Positions 8,799 to 17,377 are shown, counted from the stretch's first letter. The stretch: DNA of 64,000 nucleotides from JASHPR01 sp963844655 (GCA_963844655.1 CAWJPA010000004.1:434001-498000); one strand, 5' to 3'. Numbers and translations: made by a program. The notes: generated by a model from the sequence alone, not told the origin.

Positions 8799-8998
8799 TG
8801 CGCAAGCCGCTCCAGGGCCTCGGCGTAGCGAGGCAGCTCCTCGTCCAGAACCCGATCGAGGAGTTCGGCACGGCTGTGACCTTCGACGTACTCACGGATG
8901 GCCTGGCGGGCAATCTCCTGCATGGGCCTGCCCTCATGTTCGGCACGCTTGCGCAGCGCTCTCGCCTCGGCGTCACTGAGTCGCAGCGTCATCGCCAT
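8795..8998 (-). CDS. Ribbon-helix-helix antitoxin
   Basis: A 67-residue antitoxin. An N-terminal strand MAMTLRLSDAEARALRKRAE and helix EIARQAIREYVEGH form a ribbon-helix-helix DNA-binding unit, followed by an acidic tail (ELLDRVLDEELPRYAEAL) that should bind and block the Doc toxin. It is the first gene of the operon, upstream of the toxin, and probably represses its own promoter through the palindrome at 9006-9025. A second ATG two codons downstream is also possible. Confidence 0.88.
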   Translation of the reverse strand: MAMTLRLSDAEARALRKRAEHEGRPMQEIARQAIREYVEGHSRAELLDRVLDEELPRYAEALERLAQ

Positions 8999-9005
8999 GC
9001 AATCA

Positions 9006-9025
9006 TGGTATCACCGTTGATACCA
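9006..9025. promoter_or_regulatory. Palindromic operator of the Doc toxin-antitoxin operon
   Basis: TGGTATCACCGTTGATACCA has perfect 8-base arms (TGGTATCA/TGATACCA) around a 4-base centre. It starts 8 bases upstream of the antitoxin ATG. Autoregulation through such a site is the rule for RHH antitoxins. Confidence 0.75.
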
Positions 9026-9199
9026 AGGCTCCTGACCGCCAGGCGGCCCCGCTCGAGGCGCCCGGGCTCGGCGAGGCACGGCCCCGGCGGCCCGCCGGTG
9101 GCTGCACCGCTGGCGGCGTCGATACCCTTGACGCCGAGTGTCTGCTGGCCTGCCGCGAGGTCCGGAGACGGCGGGCCTGGTGAGAGGTAGCTGGTACCG

Positions 9200-11769
9200 G
9201 TGGCGGAACCTGAGCTGAGTTTCGCCGGGCTGCTGCGGCGGCTCCGGGCCGAGGCCAGGCTGACGCAGGAGGAACTGGCTGAGGCGGCCGGGCTGAGCTC
9301 GCGGTCGGTCAGCGATTGGAGCGCGGCATCAACCGCACCGCGCGCAAGGACACCGCTCTGCTGCTGGCCGGCGCGCTGGGCCTGACCGGGCAGGCGCGGG
9401 TGCTGTTTGTCGCGGCGGCGCGCGGGCGGGCGCCCGCAGCGGATGTCCTGGCGGCCGGGAACGGTGCGGCCGCGCCCGGCCCGGGCTCAGCGGCAGCGGG
9501 CCCGGGGACAGCGCCCCCCGGGCCGGGATCAGCGGCCGCGACCCGGGCCTTGCCGCGCGATATCAGCAGCTTCACCGGCCGGGACGCTGAACTGAGTCGG
9601 CTGCTGGCCACGCTGGCCGATATGGCCGACGACGGCGGGGAAGCGGGGATCTATGCGATCGACGGGATGGCCGGGGCCGGCAAGACGGCCCTCGCCGTCC
9701 ACGCGGCGCACCGGCTGGCCAGCCGCTTTCCCGACGGGCAGTACTTTGTCGCGCTGCACGCTCACACTCCCGGTCAGCGGCCGGTCGACCCCGCCGACGC
9801 CCTGGCCAGCCTGCTGCTGACCGCCGGGGTCGGCGCGCCGCACATCCCGCCCGGGCTGGAGGCGCGGGCGGCCCGGTGGCGGGCCGCGGTAGCGGGCCAG
9901 AAGATCCTGCTGGTCCTGGACGACGCAGCCGGGCATGAGCAGGTCAGGCCGTTGCTGCCGGGCACCGGCGGGAACCTGGTTCTGATCACCAGCCGGCGGC
10001 GGCTGACCGCGCTCGAGGACGCCATGGTCCTCAGCATCGATGCCCTCACCCCGGCCGAGGCGGCCGCCCTGCTGGCCCGGCTGGCCGACCGCGCCGACCT
10101 GGGCCCGGACGCGGACGCCACCCGGGAGATAGCCCGGCTGTGCGGGTACCTGCCGCTGGCGATCGGCATGCTCGCCCGGCAACTGCGGCATCACCCGGCC
10201 CGCGGCGGCGGGGAGCTGGCCGCCGACCTGGCGGCGGCCCGTGACCGGCTGGCCGTCATGCGCGCAGAGAACCTGTCCGTCGCGGCCGCGTTCGACCTGT
10301 CCTACCAGGACCTGACCGCCGGCCAGCGACGGCTGTTCCGGCGCCTCGGCCTGTCCCCCGGCCCCGACATCGACGCCTACGCGGCTGCCGCGCTTGACGA
10401 CATCGGCGTGGACGCCGCCCGCACCCGGCTCGACGAGCTGTACGACCAGCATCTGATCGCTGAGCCCGCGACCGGCCGCTACCTGCTGCACGACCTGCTC
10501 CGCGAGTACGCCGGCACGCTCGCTGCCTCTGACGACGCCGTGGAGTCACGGGCCGCCGCCGACCGGCTGGTGAACTACTACGCGCATGCCGCCGCGGCGG
10601 CCGGCCAGCACATCGCCACCTGGACCACGGCAGGCGGACGGCCACCACCGGGCAACCCGCCTGCGCATGCCCCGCAGCTGGCTGCCTCGCCGGAAGCGGC
10701 CGCCTGGCTGGAGGCCGAGCGGCCCAACCTGCACGCGGCTGTCGCCTTCGCGGCCGAGACCAGGCCCGGCCACGCCGTCGCCATCGCCACGGCGATCGGC
10801 GGCTTCCTGCGGGCCCGCGGCCACTGGGACCAGGCCGCGGGCCAGTACCAGGCGGCGCTCGGCGCGGCCCGCCGCGCCGGGGACCGGCCCGGCCAGGCTG
10901 GGACGCTCGACGAGCTCGGCCTGCTGCAGCAGCTGACCAGCGACTACCCGGCCGCCACCGCCACGCTCACCCAGGCCGCGGTGCTGTACCGCGAGCTCGG
11001 TAACCAGACTGGTGAGGCGTATGCACTCAACCATCTGGGCCTGGTGCAGTTGGACACCGGGGACTACTCGGCCGCGGCCGCCAGCCACCAGCAGGCCCTG
11101 GCCCTGGCCCGCAACGCGGATGACCCGCTGGCCGAGGCCGTCTCCCTCACCGACCTGGCCCTCGTGCAGCAACTGACCGGCGACTACCCGCCCGCGGCGG
11201 CCGGCTACCGGCGGGCGCTGGAGCTGTTCCGGGTGCTCGGGTCGGAGTTTGACCAGGCCGACGTCCTGTGTGAACTCGGCATGCTGCAGCGGCAGACGGG
11301 TGATTACCCGGCCGCCGCCGTCAGCCAGCACGAGGCCCTGGACCTGTTCCGCCGTCTCGGTGACCGGCTCGGCCAGGCCTGGGCCCTCGATGAACTCGGC
11401 CTGCTGCAGCAGCAGACCGGGGACCACGCGGCCGCGGCGGCGAACCTCACCCAGGCTCTCCAGCTGCACCGTGACCTCGGCTCACGGCACGGCGAGTCCG
11501 TGGCGCTGAACAGCCTCGGCGAGCTGTCGGCGGCAACATCGGCTCCCGCGGAGGCCCGCCGCTACCACAGCCAGGCGCTCGCCATCGCCCGTGAGATCGG
11601 CGCTCCTCCTCAGGAGGCCAGGGCCCTGGCCGGAATCGGGCGAAGCCTGCTGGCCCGCAGCCCGGCCGACGCCGCCCGGCACCTGCGGGACGCCCTGGAG
11701 ATCTACCAGCGCATCGGATCCCCCGACGCCCAGGGCGTCCAGGACACGCTGGACGAGCACGGCCTGTAG
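9200..11769 (+). pseudogene. XRE-HTH / NB-ARC / TPR regulator, broken by a frameshift
   Basis: Together the two frames make a complete large actinomycete regulator. The GTG at 9200 opens an XRE helix-turn-helix (LSFAGLLRRLRAEARLTQEELAEAAGLSSRSVSD). The family continuation LERGINRTARKDTALLLAGALGL lies in the next frame from about 9314. One base is missing near 9312-9316 relative to the expected codon series, and the first frame stops at 9385. The second frame then runs to 11769. It holds an NB-ARC P-loop (GMAGAGKTAL, about 9664-9693), a KILLVLDDA Walker B, an RNBS-like DLSYQDL region, and five 40-residue TPR units. Such proteins sense ligands through the repeats and switch transcription. It may be a decayed gene, a sequencing slip, or programmed frameshifting (least likely). 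Confidence 0.8.
10921..11520 (+). repeat. Five direct 120-bp TPR-coding units
   Basis: Units start at 10921, 11041, 11161, 11281 and 11401, each 40 codons long and opening with a Leu-x-x-(Leu/Val)-Gln motif followed by (T/S)-(S/G)-D-(Y/H). The period is exact with no indels between copies. Copies differ mainly at third positions, so the array is old enough to have diverged but keeps its register. Confidence 0.85.
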
Positions 11770-11779
11770 GCGCGGCCCG

Positions 11780-11998
11780 TCACCGCGCCTGCCGGGCGGC
11801 CAGCCGCCGGTGGTCATCTTCGACGAAGGCGACATCGTACGGGCCACCGCTCGTACCGCTGAGGAGACCCGGAGCGTGCAGCAGGCTCCACAGCCGTACG
11901 CCCGCCCGGCGGGCACGCCCGCTGCCGCCACCCGCCACCGACGCCTGAGCGCGGGCCGGGCGTATCCGGGAATGGCTCCAGATCTTGGTCTCGGTCAT
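11780..11998 (-). CDS. Possible small protein, function unknown
   Basis: A 72-residue frame starting MTETKIWSHSRIRPARA, with GGAAGG about 11 bases before the ATG at 11998. It is Arg-rich in the first half and ends DVAFVEDDHRRLAARQAR. No family is recognised. It fills most of the 346-base gap between the NB-ARC gene and the reductase gene. It could be a chance frame in GC-rich DNA or a relic; I see nothing else in this gap. Confidence 0.3.
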   Translation of the reverse strand: MTETKIWSHSRIRPARAQASVAGGGSGRARRAGVRLWSLLHAPGLLSGTSGGPYDVAFVEDDHRRLAARQAR

Positions 11999-12116
11999 CG
12001 TCCTTGCCTTCCTGCGTATCCGGCTGACTCCACCCTCGCCAGCAGCGGGCGCAAGGACCACACGTAGCCGCCCACAGGAGAACCCACAGGATTGCCGTGG
12101 TGGCCGCGGACCAGGA

Positions 12117-12716
12117 TCAGGCGGCCGACGGCGCCGGTTCGGCGGGCTGGTAGGTCGCGATCACTACCCCGGTGGTCGTGGTCACGCTGTCGGTGAGCTG
12201 CAGCGAGACCGCGGTGCCATCGGGGAACAGGCGGTGCCCCGACCCCAGCACCAGCGGGTGGATCAGCAGCACAAACTCGTCGATCAGGTGATGCGGCAGC
12301 AGCGAGTGAATGAGCGCCCCGCTGCCCAGGATCACCAGATCCTTGCCCGGCTGCTGCCTGAGCCCGGCCACGGCCTGCGCGGCGTCGCCCCGCAGCAGCG
12401 TGGAGTTCTGCCACGGCAGCGGCTCCTCCAGCGTGGTGGACGCCACGTACTTCTGGGTGTTGTTGAGCACTTCGGTGTAGGGGTTGTCGGTCCGGTTGGG
12501 CCAGACGCTGTAGAAGTCCTCGTAGGTCCGCCGGCCCAGCAGCAGCGACCCGCCCTGGGACATGTTCCGGCCCATGCGCTGGGCCATGACCTCGTCGTTG
12601 TAGGGCAGTGCCCAGCCACCCCGGGTGAATCCGCCACGGCGATCCTCGTCTGGGCGCGCCGGCGCCTGCATCACGCCATCGAGCGTCACATTGTTAACCA
12701 CAACCACTTTGCTCAT
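12117..12716 (-). CDS. RibD C-terminal/dihydrofolate-reductase-fold protein
   Basis: A 199-residue paralogue in fold of the protein encoded at 3479-4123. It has an opening strand VVVVNNVTLDGVMQAP, the LLLGRRTYEDFYSVWP segment that shapes the NADPH site, and a C-terminal DLVILGSGALIHSLLPHHLIDEFVLLIHPLVLGSGHRLF block. It is a likely NADPH-binding reductase of unknown substrate. A GAAAGGA ribosome site lies 7 bases before the ATG. A TGTCGA box with the same 17-base spacing as the ECF42-type promoter at 4158-4184 lies upstream, so both genes may belong to one regulon. Confidence 0.87.
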   Translation of the reverse strand: MSKVVVVNNVTLDGVMQAPARPDEDRRGGFTRGGWALPYNDEVMAQRMGRNMSQGGSLLLGRRTYEDFYSVWPNRTDNPYTEVLNNTQKYVASTTLEEPLPWQNSTLLRGDAAQAVAGLRQQPGKDLVILGSGALIHSLLPHHLIDEFVLLIHPLVLGSGHRLFPDGTAVSLQLTDSVTTTTGVVIATYQPAEPAPSAA

Positions 12717-12768
12717 CGACGTTCCTTTCTGCGCTGCGGTCGGCCACGATGCCGGCCCTCACCCGCTA

Positions 12769-12795
12769 CACGAACGGCCTCCCGCCGAATCGACA
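12769..12795 (-). promoter_or_regulatory. Possible second ECF42-type promoter
   Basis: On the minus strand TGTCGA (complement of 12790-12795) is followed after 17 bases by CGTG (complement of 12769-12772). The -35 matches perfectly and the spacing equals that at 4158-4184; the -10 is one base off. It lies about 50 bases upstream of the reductase start at 12716. Confidence 0.4.
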
Positions 12796-12880
12796 CCGGG
12801 ACGAATCACATCCGCTGCCGGCTGTGCCACGGAACACCCGCAGCCTGTGATCTAGGCGGTCGTGCCGGTACGGTCGCGCT

Positions 12881-13279
12881 ATGGGGCCGTTACCGATGAT
12901 CATCTCTTCGCAGGCCGGCGATGCTCCGAGTGTTAGTGCCAGGGGGCCAAGGCTCGTGATACGAGACTGCCCGGCTACTGGGGTGGCCCACGAGGTCGCG
13001 CCTCTTCATGTGCACCACGCGGATGACGAGGCGTGGCATGTGGTGTCCGGGGCCCTTCGCTTCCGGTTCGAGGAAGAGGTTGTCATCGCCGGGGCGGGGT
13101 CCACCGTTCTGGTGCCAGCGGGGGCTGCGCATACTTTCGGGAACGCTGGGCCCGGGCCGTCACGATTCCTGATCATCGTGCCCAGCCGGCTCGATGAGCT
13201 GATCAGCCTGCTAGACGAGACCAACCGGGCAGAGCATCCGGCGATCTACCGCCGGTGTGAGTCTGAACTGCTGGAATGA
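12881..13279 (+). CDS. Cupin-domain protein
   Basis: A 132-residue single-domain cupin. Motif 1 is PLHVHHADDEAWHVVSGALRFRF (metal-type His, His, Glu/His ligands near residues 43-53). Motif 2 is VLVPAGAAHTFGN near 77-89. It is probably a cytosolic metal-binding enzyme or small-molecule sensor; the substrate is not deducible. The ATG at 12881 has no clear ribosome site; the in-frame ATG at 12896 is a possible start. It is a single gene convergent with the DUF1479 gene. Confidence 0.82.
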   Translation: MGPLPMIISSQAGDAPSVSARGPRLVIRDCPATGVAHEVAPLHVHHADDEAWHVVSGALRFRFEEEVVIAGAGSTVLVPAGAAHTFGNAGPGPSRFLIIVPSRLDELISLLDETNRAEHPAIYRRCESELLE

Positions 13280-13300
13280 CCAGGCGGCCGGGAACTGGTC

Positions 13301-14569
13301 TCAGCCGAGCCCCAGGCCACGCCGGCCGGTGTCGTTGAGATCGCCGGGCTGGAAGCGGTTGGCCCAGGTGCGCTCGTAGTGCTCGGCGGGGAAGTCGCTG
13401 GGGCTGGACCCGGCACGGAAGGCGTCCCTGACGCTGGCCGCGTACCGCTCGTTGCGCGGGCACCAGGGAGCCGCTGGGATGTACATGACGTTGCCCCAGC
13501 CCTGCTGGCTGGTGACCGGGGCCACGCTGTGGATCATGTCGCAGTGCCACCAGACCGAGTCACCGGCGCGGACGTCGGGGATGCCGGCCAGGGCCTGCAG
13601 CAGCAGCGGGTGCCACCGCGGGCTGACCGGGAAGGCCTGGCTGACGGTGACGCCGCACATGTCGTCGCCGGGCACGTCGGCCAGCAGCGGGCGCAGCATG
13701 AGGTAGGCCATGGCCCCGGCAATCGGGACGGTGTGCAGCACGCCCTGGTCATGAGCCATGTCCGACAGGGCGGTCCAGCCCTGGAAGGTGCGGAACGCCG
13801 AGCACATCGTGGTGCCGGGGTACTGGGCGGCGGCGGTGCGGTGGGCGGCGTCCCAGGGGTCATACTCCTCGACGGTGCCGTCGAACAGGTGCCGGAACGC
13901 GTTCTGGTACGCCTCGGTCATCCACAGGTCGAGTGAGCCGGGGTCCAGATGGGGCCCAAGGCCGGCGGAGTCGGCGCCGGGCGGGCGGCGCCGGATCCGG
14001 TCGGGGTACAGCGAGTCCCGTCCGGGGTCGAACCACCGGACGCCACCGGACTCGTGCTTCCACTGGCTGTTCAGGAACGCCTGCACTCGGGCCATACGGT
14101 CGCTCTGCCGGGCCTGCATCTGGGTCGGCGACCAGTAGATCGGGTAGATCTCGGGCCGGGAGCCCACGCTGCCGAAGAAGTCATCGCCGGGGCCGCGGTA
14201 GGCCTCAAAGAACCGGTTGCTCTCGACGTAGTCCACGATGCCGCGGTCCCAAGCCAGCGCCTGGTCCCGGCCGAAGTGGCCCCGCACAACCAGGCAGCCT
14301 CGCCGGTGCAGCAACGCCTGCGCCGTGGCGGGCACCGTCCCGGCCTCGATATCGGCATAGTCGAAGACCGGCCAGACCGTCTCGCCGCGCTCCCGCGCCG
14401 CGGTGATCTCAGTCACCTCGGCGGTGACCTGCCCCTCGATGACGGCGAAGACCTCGTCGGCCGTGCGGCCCGAGGCCACGATGCGGGCCCGCAGCGCGTC
14501 CTTGATCTGCCTGATCGCGCCGGGCAGATCCGGCGGCGTCTGCTCCCAGTGCGGCAGTCGAGGCAGCAC
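13301..14569 (-). CDS. DUF1479 (YbiU-like) oxygenase-fold protein
   Basis: A 422-residue protein matching the whole length of the DUF1479 family, which has the fold of Fe(II)/2-oxoglutarate dioxygenases. Visible motifs include LLHRRGCLVVRGHFGRDQALAWD and LGPHLDPGSLDLW, which supplies the His-x-Asp of the metal triad, and SVWWHCDMIHSVAPV, which supplies the distal His. The substrate is unknown. The GTG at 14569 is chosen because AAGGAG lies 7 bases upstream and the length then equals the family's; the frame to 14638 adds 23 unlikely residues. No partner genes are evident. Confidence 0.83.
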   Translation of the reverse strand: MLPRLPHWEQTPPDLPGAIRQIKDALRARIVASGRTADEVFAVIEGQVTAEVTEITAARERGETVWPVFDYADIEAGTVPATAQALLHRRGCLVVRGHFGRDQALAWDRGIVDYVESNRFFEAYRGPGDDFFGSVGSRPEIYPIYWSPTQMQARQSDRMARVQAFLNSQWKHESGGVRWFDPGRDSLYPDRIRRRPPGADSAGLGPHLDPGSLDLWMTEAYQNAFRHLFDGTVEEYDPWDAAHRTAAAQYPGTTMCSAFRTFQGWTALSDMAHDQGVLHTVPIAGAMAYLMLRPLLADVPGDDMCGVTVSQAFPVSPRWHPLLLQALAGIPDVRAGDSVWWHCDMIHSVAPVTSQQGWGNVMYIPAAPWCPRNERYAASVRDAFRAGSSPSDFPAEHYERTWANRFQPGDLNDTGRRGLGLG

Positions 14570-14669
14570 AGCGGCGCTCCTTCCCGTCAGCTCTCCTTTC
14601 ACAAGAACCGTAGGCGCTGCCCGGGCGTTGTTGAGCACCCCCGTGGCGGGATTGCCGTCCGGGTGACGG

Positions 14670-15362
14670 CTACAGCTGAAGCTGGCTGAGCAGTTCGCAC
14701 AGGGATCCAGCGACCAGGCCGGGGTCGGTCAGGGGCGCCAAGTGGTGGCTGGCCAGTTCGGTGACGGGCCAGCCCGCGTCGCGGGCGGCCGCCGCCTCGT
14801 CCTGGTAGGCCTCGCTCAGCAGCAGGTAGGCGGCCGGGGCGCCGGGCCACTGCGGGGCGGGCGGATGAGCTTCCTCAAACATGGCCAGCGGCAGCCGCGG
14901 GCAGCCTGCAGCAAAGCGCTGCCTGGCCGCCGGATCGGGGATGAGCTCGGCCAGGGCCTCATTGCCCCACCACTGCGGCCAGGGCGGCAGCCAGCCCCGG
15001 GCATCCGCCATGTCCCGCAGCTGGGTGGCCAGCTCGGGCGGGACGGTGTCCATCCAGACCCGACCGGGAGCCGGAAGACCGGCATCGACGAACACATAGC
15101 CCCGCACCGGGCCGGTGAGAGCACCCGCCGCGGCCAGCAGCGGCCCGGCCCCGCTATGACCGACCAGAACGGCGGGCTGGCCCAATGCGCTGGAGGCGAT
15201 CACCTCGGCCTGGCGCGAGCAATACGGCGGTCCGGCCGCAATCGTGCCGGTAAGGTCTGGGACGCTCACGTCGAAGCCCCGCCCGGCCAGATCGGCCGCG
15301 ACCGGCTCCCAGGTGGCCGGCCCGACCAGCGGGCTGTGCACCAGCACCAGCCGAGCAAGCAT
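14670..15362 (-). CDS. Alpha/beta-fold hydrolase
   Basis: A 230-residue cytosolic hydrolase: LVLVHSPLVGPATW holds the oxyanion loop, VLVGHSGAGPLL the Ser nucleophile elbow (GHSGAG), and the C-terminal LASHHLAPLTDPGLV the catalytic His. Its small cap domain is Trp/Pro-rich (WLPPWPQWWG). This is the pattern of esterase-like enzymes with unspecified substrates. It is divergent from the SnoaL-like gene with 61 bases between, which may share a promoter region. Confidence 0.83.
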   Translation of the reverse strand: MLARLVLVHSPLVGPATWEPVAADLAGRGFDVSVPDLTGTIAAGPPYCSRQAEVIASSALGQPAVLVGHSGAGPLLAAAGALTGPVRGYVFVDAGLPAPGRVWMDTVPPELATQLRDMADARGWLPPWPQWWGNEALAELIPDPAARQRFAAGCPRLPLAMFEEAHPPAPQWPGAPAAYLLLSEAYQDEAAAARDAGWPVTELASHHLAPLTDPGLVAGSLCELLSQLQL

Positions 15363-15423
15363 GCCTTATTCGTACCAGCCGCCGCCCGGGGCGATTGTCG
15401 GCGCCTGTGCTTACCGTGGGCAC

Positions 15424-15771
15424 ATGGACACGCGACAGGCGGCCCAGCGCTGGGCCGACGTATGGGAGCACGGCTGGCAGGAGCACGACGCGGCCGCTAT
15501 CGCCGCGCTGTATGCCGAGGACGCGCTCTGGCAGCAGCATCCGTTCCGCGATCCGGAGCCGGGTTACCTGGCCCGCGTGTTCGCGGAGGAGGAGTCGGCC
15601 GAGTGCCAGTTCGGCAGCCCGATCGTCGACGGTGACCGGGCCGCGGTGCCCTGGAGCGCGCAGACCAGGCTGACCGACGGTGGCGCCGAGGACCTGGCCG
15701 GGGTGTCGGTGCTGCGCTTCCGGGCCGACGGACTGGTCGTGGAGCACCGCGACTTCTGGAACCAGGCCTGA
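15424..15771 (+). CDS. SnoaL-like/NTF2-fold protein
   Basis: A 115-residue NTF2-like cone-fold protein: helices RQAAQRWADVWEHGWQEHDAAAIAALYAEDALWQQHPF, then strands CQFGSPIVDGDRAAVPWSAQT and VLRFRADGLVVEHRDFWNQ. The family includes small isomerases, hydratases and ligand binders; the active residues are too variable to name a reaction. The ATG at 15424 (MDTRQAAQRW) fits the family; the frame open back to 15244 overlaps the divergent hydrolase. Confidence 0.83.
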   Translation: MDTRQAAQRWADVWEHGWQEHDAAAIAALYAEDALWQQHPFRDPEPGYLARVFAEEESAECQFGSPIVDGDRAAVPWSAQTRLTDGGAEDLAGVSVLRFRADGLVVEHRDFWNQA

Positions 15772-15961
15772 GAAACAGACTGGCCGCGCGGTCTTCCGAT
15801 ACGCCGGGTATCTCCGTAATCTAGGTCGTCTCAGGACGATCTCGGCCTCCCCCGCCAACCCGGTCCTTCCGGCTGCCCGGTCCGGGCACTAGGCCCCTCT
15901 ATTGGGGTATGACACCTGAGCTGAACAGTGCAGATGGCTGATTTGGTCACGGGGGGGATGA

Positions 15962-17011
15962 GTGGCAAAACAGGCAATCGTCACACTAGTGGACGATCTT
16001 GATGGCGGCTCGGCGGACGAGACGGTGCGGTTCGGGATCGACGGCCAGGAGTACGAGATCGACCTGAACCCGAGGAACGCGGCGAGGCTGCGCAAGCAGT
16101 TCGCCCCGTTCATCGAGCGCGGCCGTCCGGCCGGACGGGCGACGCGCAGGCCGGGGCGGACGGCGGCCAGCCGCCACCGCAGCCGTGAAATCCGGGCCTG
16201 GGCCATCGAGCAGGGTATCGAGCTCAGCGAGCGCGGGCGCATCCCGGCCAGCGTCGTCGACCGGTACCAGGCCGCCGGCCGGACGGCCTCCCGGGGATTA
16301 CCGGTCAGCTTCCGTAGCCCGGGCCTGGTCAGGGCGCACCCGGAGGTCAGCGGCGTCCGCGGCGGTGCGGAGCCGCTCGGCCAGCGTGCGCAGGACAGGG
16401 ATGAGCTCGGGCGGGTCGAGCACCTGGAAATCGAAGCCCTTGACGGCGATAAACAGGGCGAGCTCGTCGAGGGAGTTGGATCCCGTGTGGAGGACGCAGG
16501 CGTCGGGGCCGGCGGCTTCCAGGCGCCCGGCGGCCGGGGAACTGCGCGGGGCGACCGCCTCCAGGGGAGCGCGGATGAGCACACGCGCCTGGTAGCGGTA
16601 GGGCGCCGACGATATGGACTGCGACACGTAGGCCGCCACGTCATCAGCGGGCGGCGGGCGCGGGGCGAAGCGGGCCCCGGGCGGACCGGCCGGCCCCTGG
16701 ATGCGGTCGAGGCGGAAGGTCCGCCACCCGCCACGGCCGGTGTCCCAGGCCACCAGGTACCAGCGGCGCGTGGTGTGCACCAGGCGGTGCGGCTCCACGC
16801 TGCGGGCCGTGACCTCGCCCCGGCCGGGGTAGCGGAAGCGCAGCCCCCGCTGGTCCCGGCAGGCGGCCGCGACGGCGGTCAGCACGTCCGGGTCCACGGT
16901 GTCGGCGGGCGAGCCAGGCCCGGTCAGCGCGACCGTGGCGGCATGCAGGGCGGTGACCTTGTGCCGGAGCCGCGCCGGCAGCATCTGCTGCAGCTTGGTC
17001 AGCGCGCGTAG
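15962..17011 (+). CDS. lsr2: Lsr2-type nucleoid protein with abnormal C-terminal run-on
   Basis: Residues 1-106 (15962 to about 16280) are a full Lsr2 homologue. An N-terminal oligomerisation domain (QAIVTLVDDLDGGSADETVRFGIDG, EYEIDL) is joined by a basic linker to the C-terminal AT-hook-like DNA-binding domain with the RGR core (ELSERGRIPASVV). Lsr2 silences AT-rich foreign DNA and bridges the chromosome. Family members stop here, at about 110 residues. In this sequence the frame stays open for 243 more codons, to a stop at 17009-17011, entirely antisense to the WYL regulator. That tail has no family resemblance. A TAG in another frame at 16315-16317 suggests an indel removed the original stop. 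The GTG start follows a run of Gs that serves as ribosome site. Confidence 0.82.
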   Translation: MAKQAIVTLVDDLDGGSADETVRFGIDGQEYEIDLNPRNAARLRKQFAPFIERGRPAGRATRRPGRTAASRHRSREIRAWAIEQGIELSERGRIPASVVDRYQAAGRTASRGLPVSFRSPGLVRAHPEVSGVRGGAEPLGQRAQDRDELGRVEHLEIEALDGDKQGELVEGVGSRVEDAGVGAGGFQAPGGRGTARGDRLQGSADEHTRLVAVGRRRYGLRHVGRHVISGRRARGEAGPGRTGRPLDAVEAEGPPPATAGVPGHQVPAARGVHQAVRLHAAGRDLAPAGVAEAQPPLVPAGGRDGGQHVRVHGVGGRARPGQRDRGGMQGGDLVPEPRRQHLLQLGQRA

Positions 17012-17314
17012 CGAGGTCTCCTCCAGGCCGGCCACGCTGCCGGCCGCGGCCGTGTGCAGGCTGATCGCGACCGCCACCGCCTCCTCGTCGTCCAGCAGCA
17101 AGGGAGGCAGGGCGGCCCCGGTGCCGAGCCGGTAGCCGCCCGCTATGCCCGGTGTCGCGTCGACCGGGTAGCCGAGGTCACGCAGCCGGTCGATGTCGCG
17201 GCGCACGGTCCGCAGGCCGACGCCCAGCCGCCCGGCGAGCTCCGCGCCGGTCCAGTCCCGCCGGGACTGCAGAAAGGACAGCAGGCGGAGCAGCCGAGCC
17301 GAGGTTTCCAGCAT
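16298..17314 (-). CDS. WYL-domain transcriptional regulator (YafY type)
   Basis: A 338-residue regulator. Residues 1-60 form a winged HTH of the HTH_11 type (LLRLLSFLQSRRDWTGAELAGRLGVGLRTVRRDIDRLRDLGYPV). Residues 130-210 hold the WYL domain with RRWYLVAWDTGRGGWRTFRLDRI, and a WCX-like C-terminal domain follows. Such proteins bind ligands or nucleic acid through WYL and mostly repress neighbours. It is divergent from an epoxide hydrolase gene across 63 bases that hold a palindromic operator. Its stop at 16298 lies inside the run-on part of the Lsr2 frame. Confidence 0.9.
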   Translation of the reverse strand: MLETSARLLRLLSFLQSRRDWTGAELAGRLGVGLRTVRRDIDRLRDLGYPVDATPGIAGGYRLGTGAALPPLLLDDEEAVAVAISLHTAAAGSVAGLEETSLRALTKLQQMLPARLRHKVTALHAATVALTGPGSPADTVDPDVLTAVAAACRDQRGLRFRYPGRGEVTARSVEPHRLVHTTRRWYLVAWDTGRGGWRTFRLDRIQGPAGPPGARFAPRPPPADDVAAYVSQSISSAPYRYQARVLIRAPLEAVAPRSSPAAGRLEAAGPDACVLHTGSNSLDELALFIAVKGFDFQVLDPPELIPVLRTLAERLRTAADAADLRVRPDQARATEADR

Positions 17315-17333
17315 GTGGTCAATCCTGCCGCCT

Positions 17334-17358
17334 ATTGGTGCCAGAACCTGACACCAAT
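17334..17358. promoter_or_regulatory. Palindromic operator between WYL regulator and epoxide hydrolase
   Basis: ATTGGTG (17334-17340) and CACCAAT (17352-17358) are perfect 7-base arms around 11 bases. The symmetry extends two more positions (CA/TG) after one mismatch. The site ends 19 bases before the hydrolase ATG and 19 bases from the regulator ATG, so binding would repress both. Confidence 0.7.
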
Positions 17359-17377
17359 GCCTTCTAGCGTGAGATAC

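Noticed and set aside
9200..9385. A stand-alone 61-residue HTH protein
   Set aside because: It stops being HTH-like exactly where the family sequence continues in another frame, so it is the broken front end of the larger regulator.
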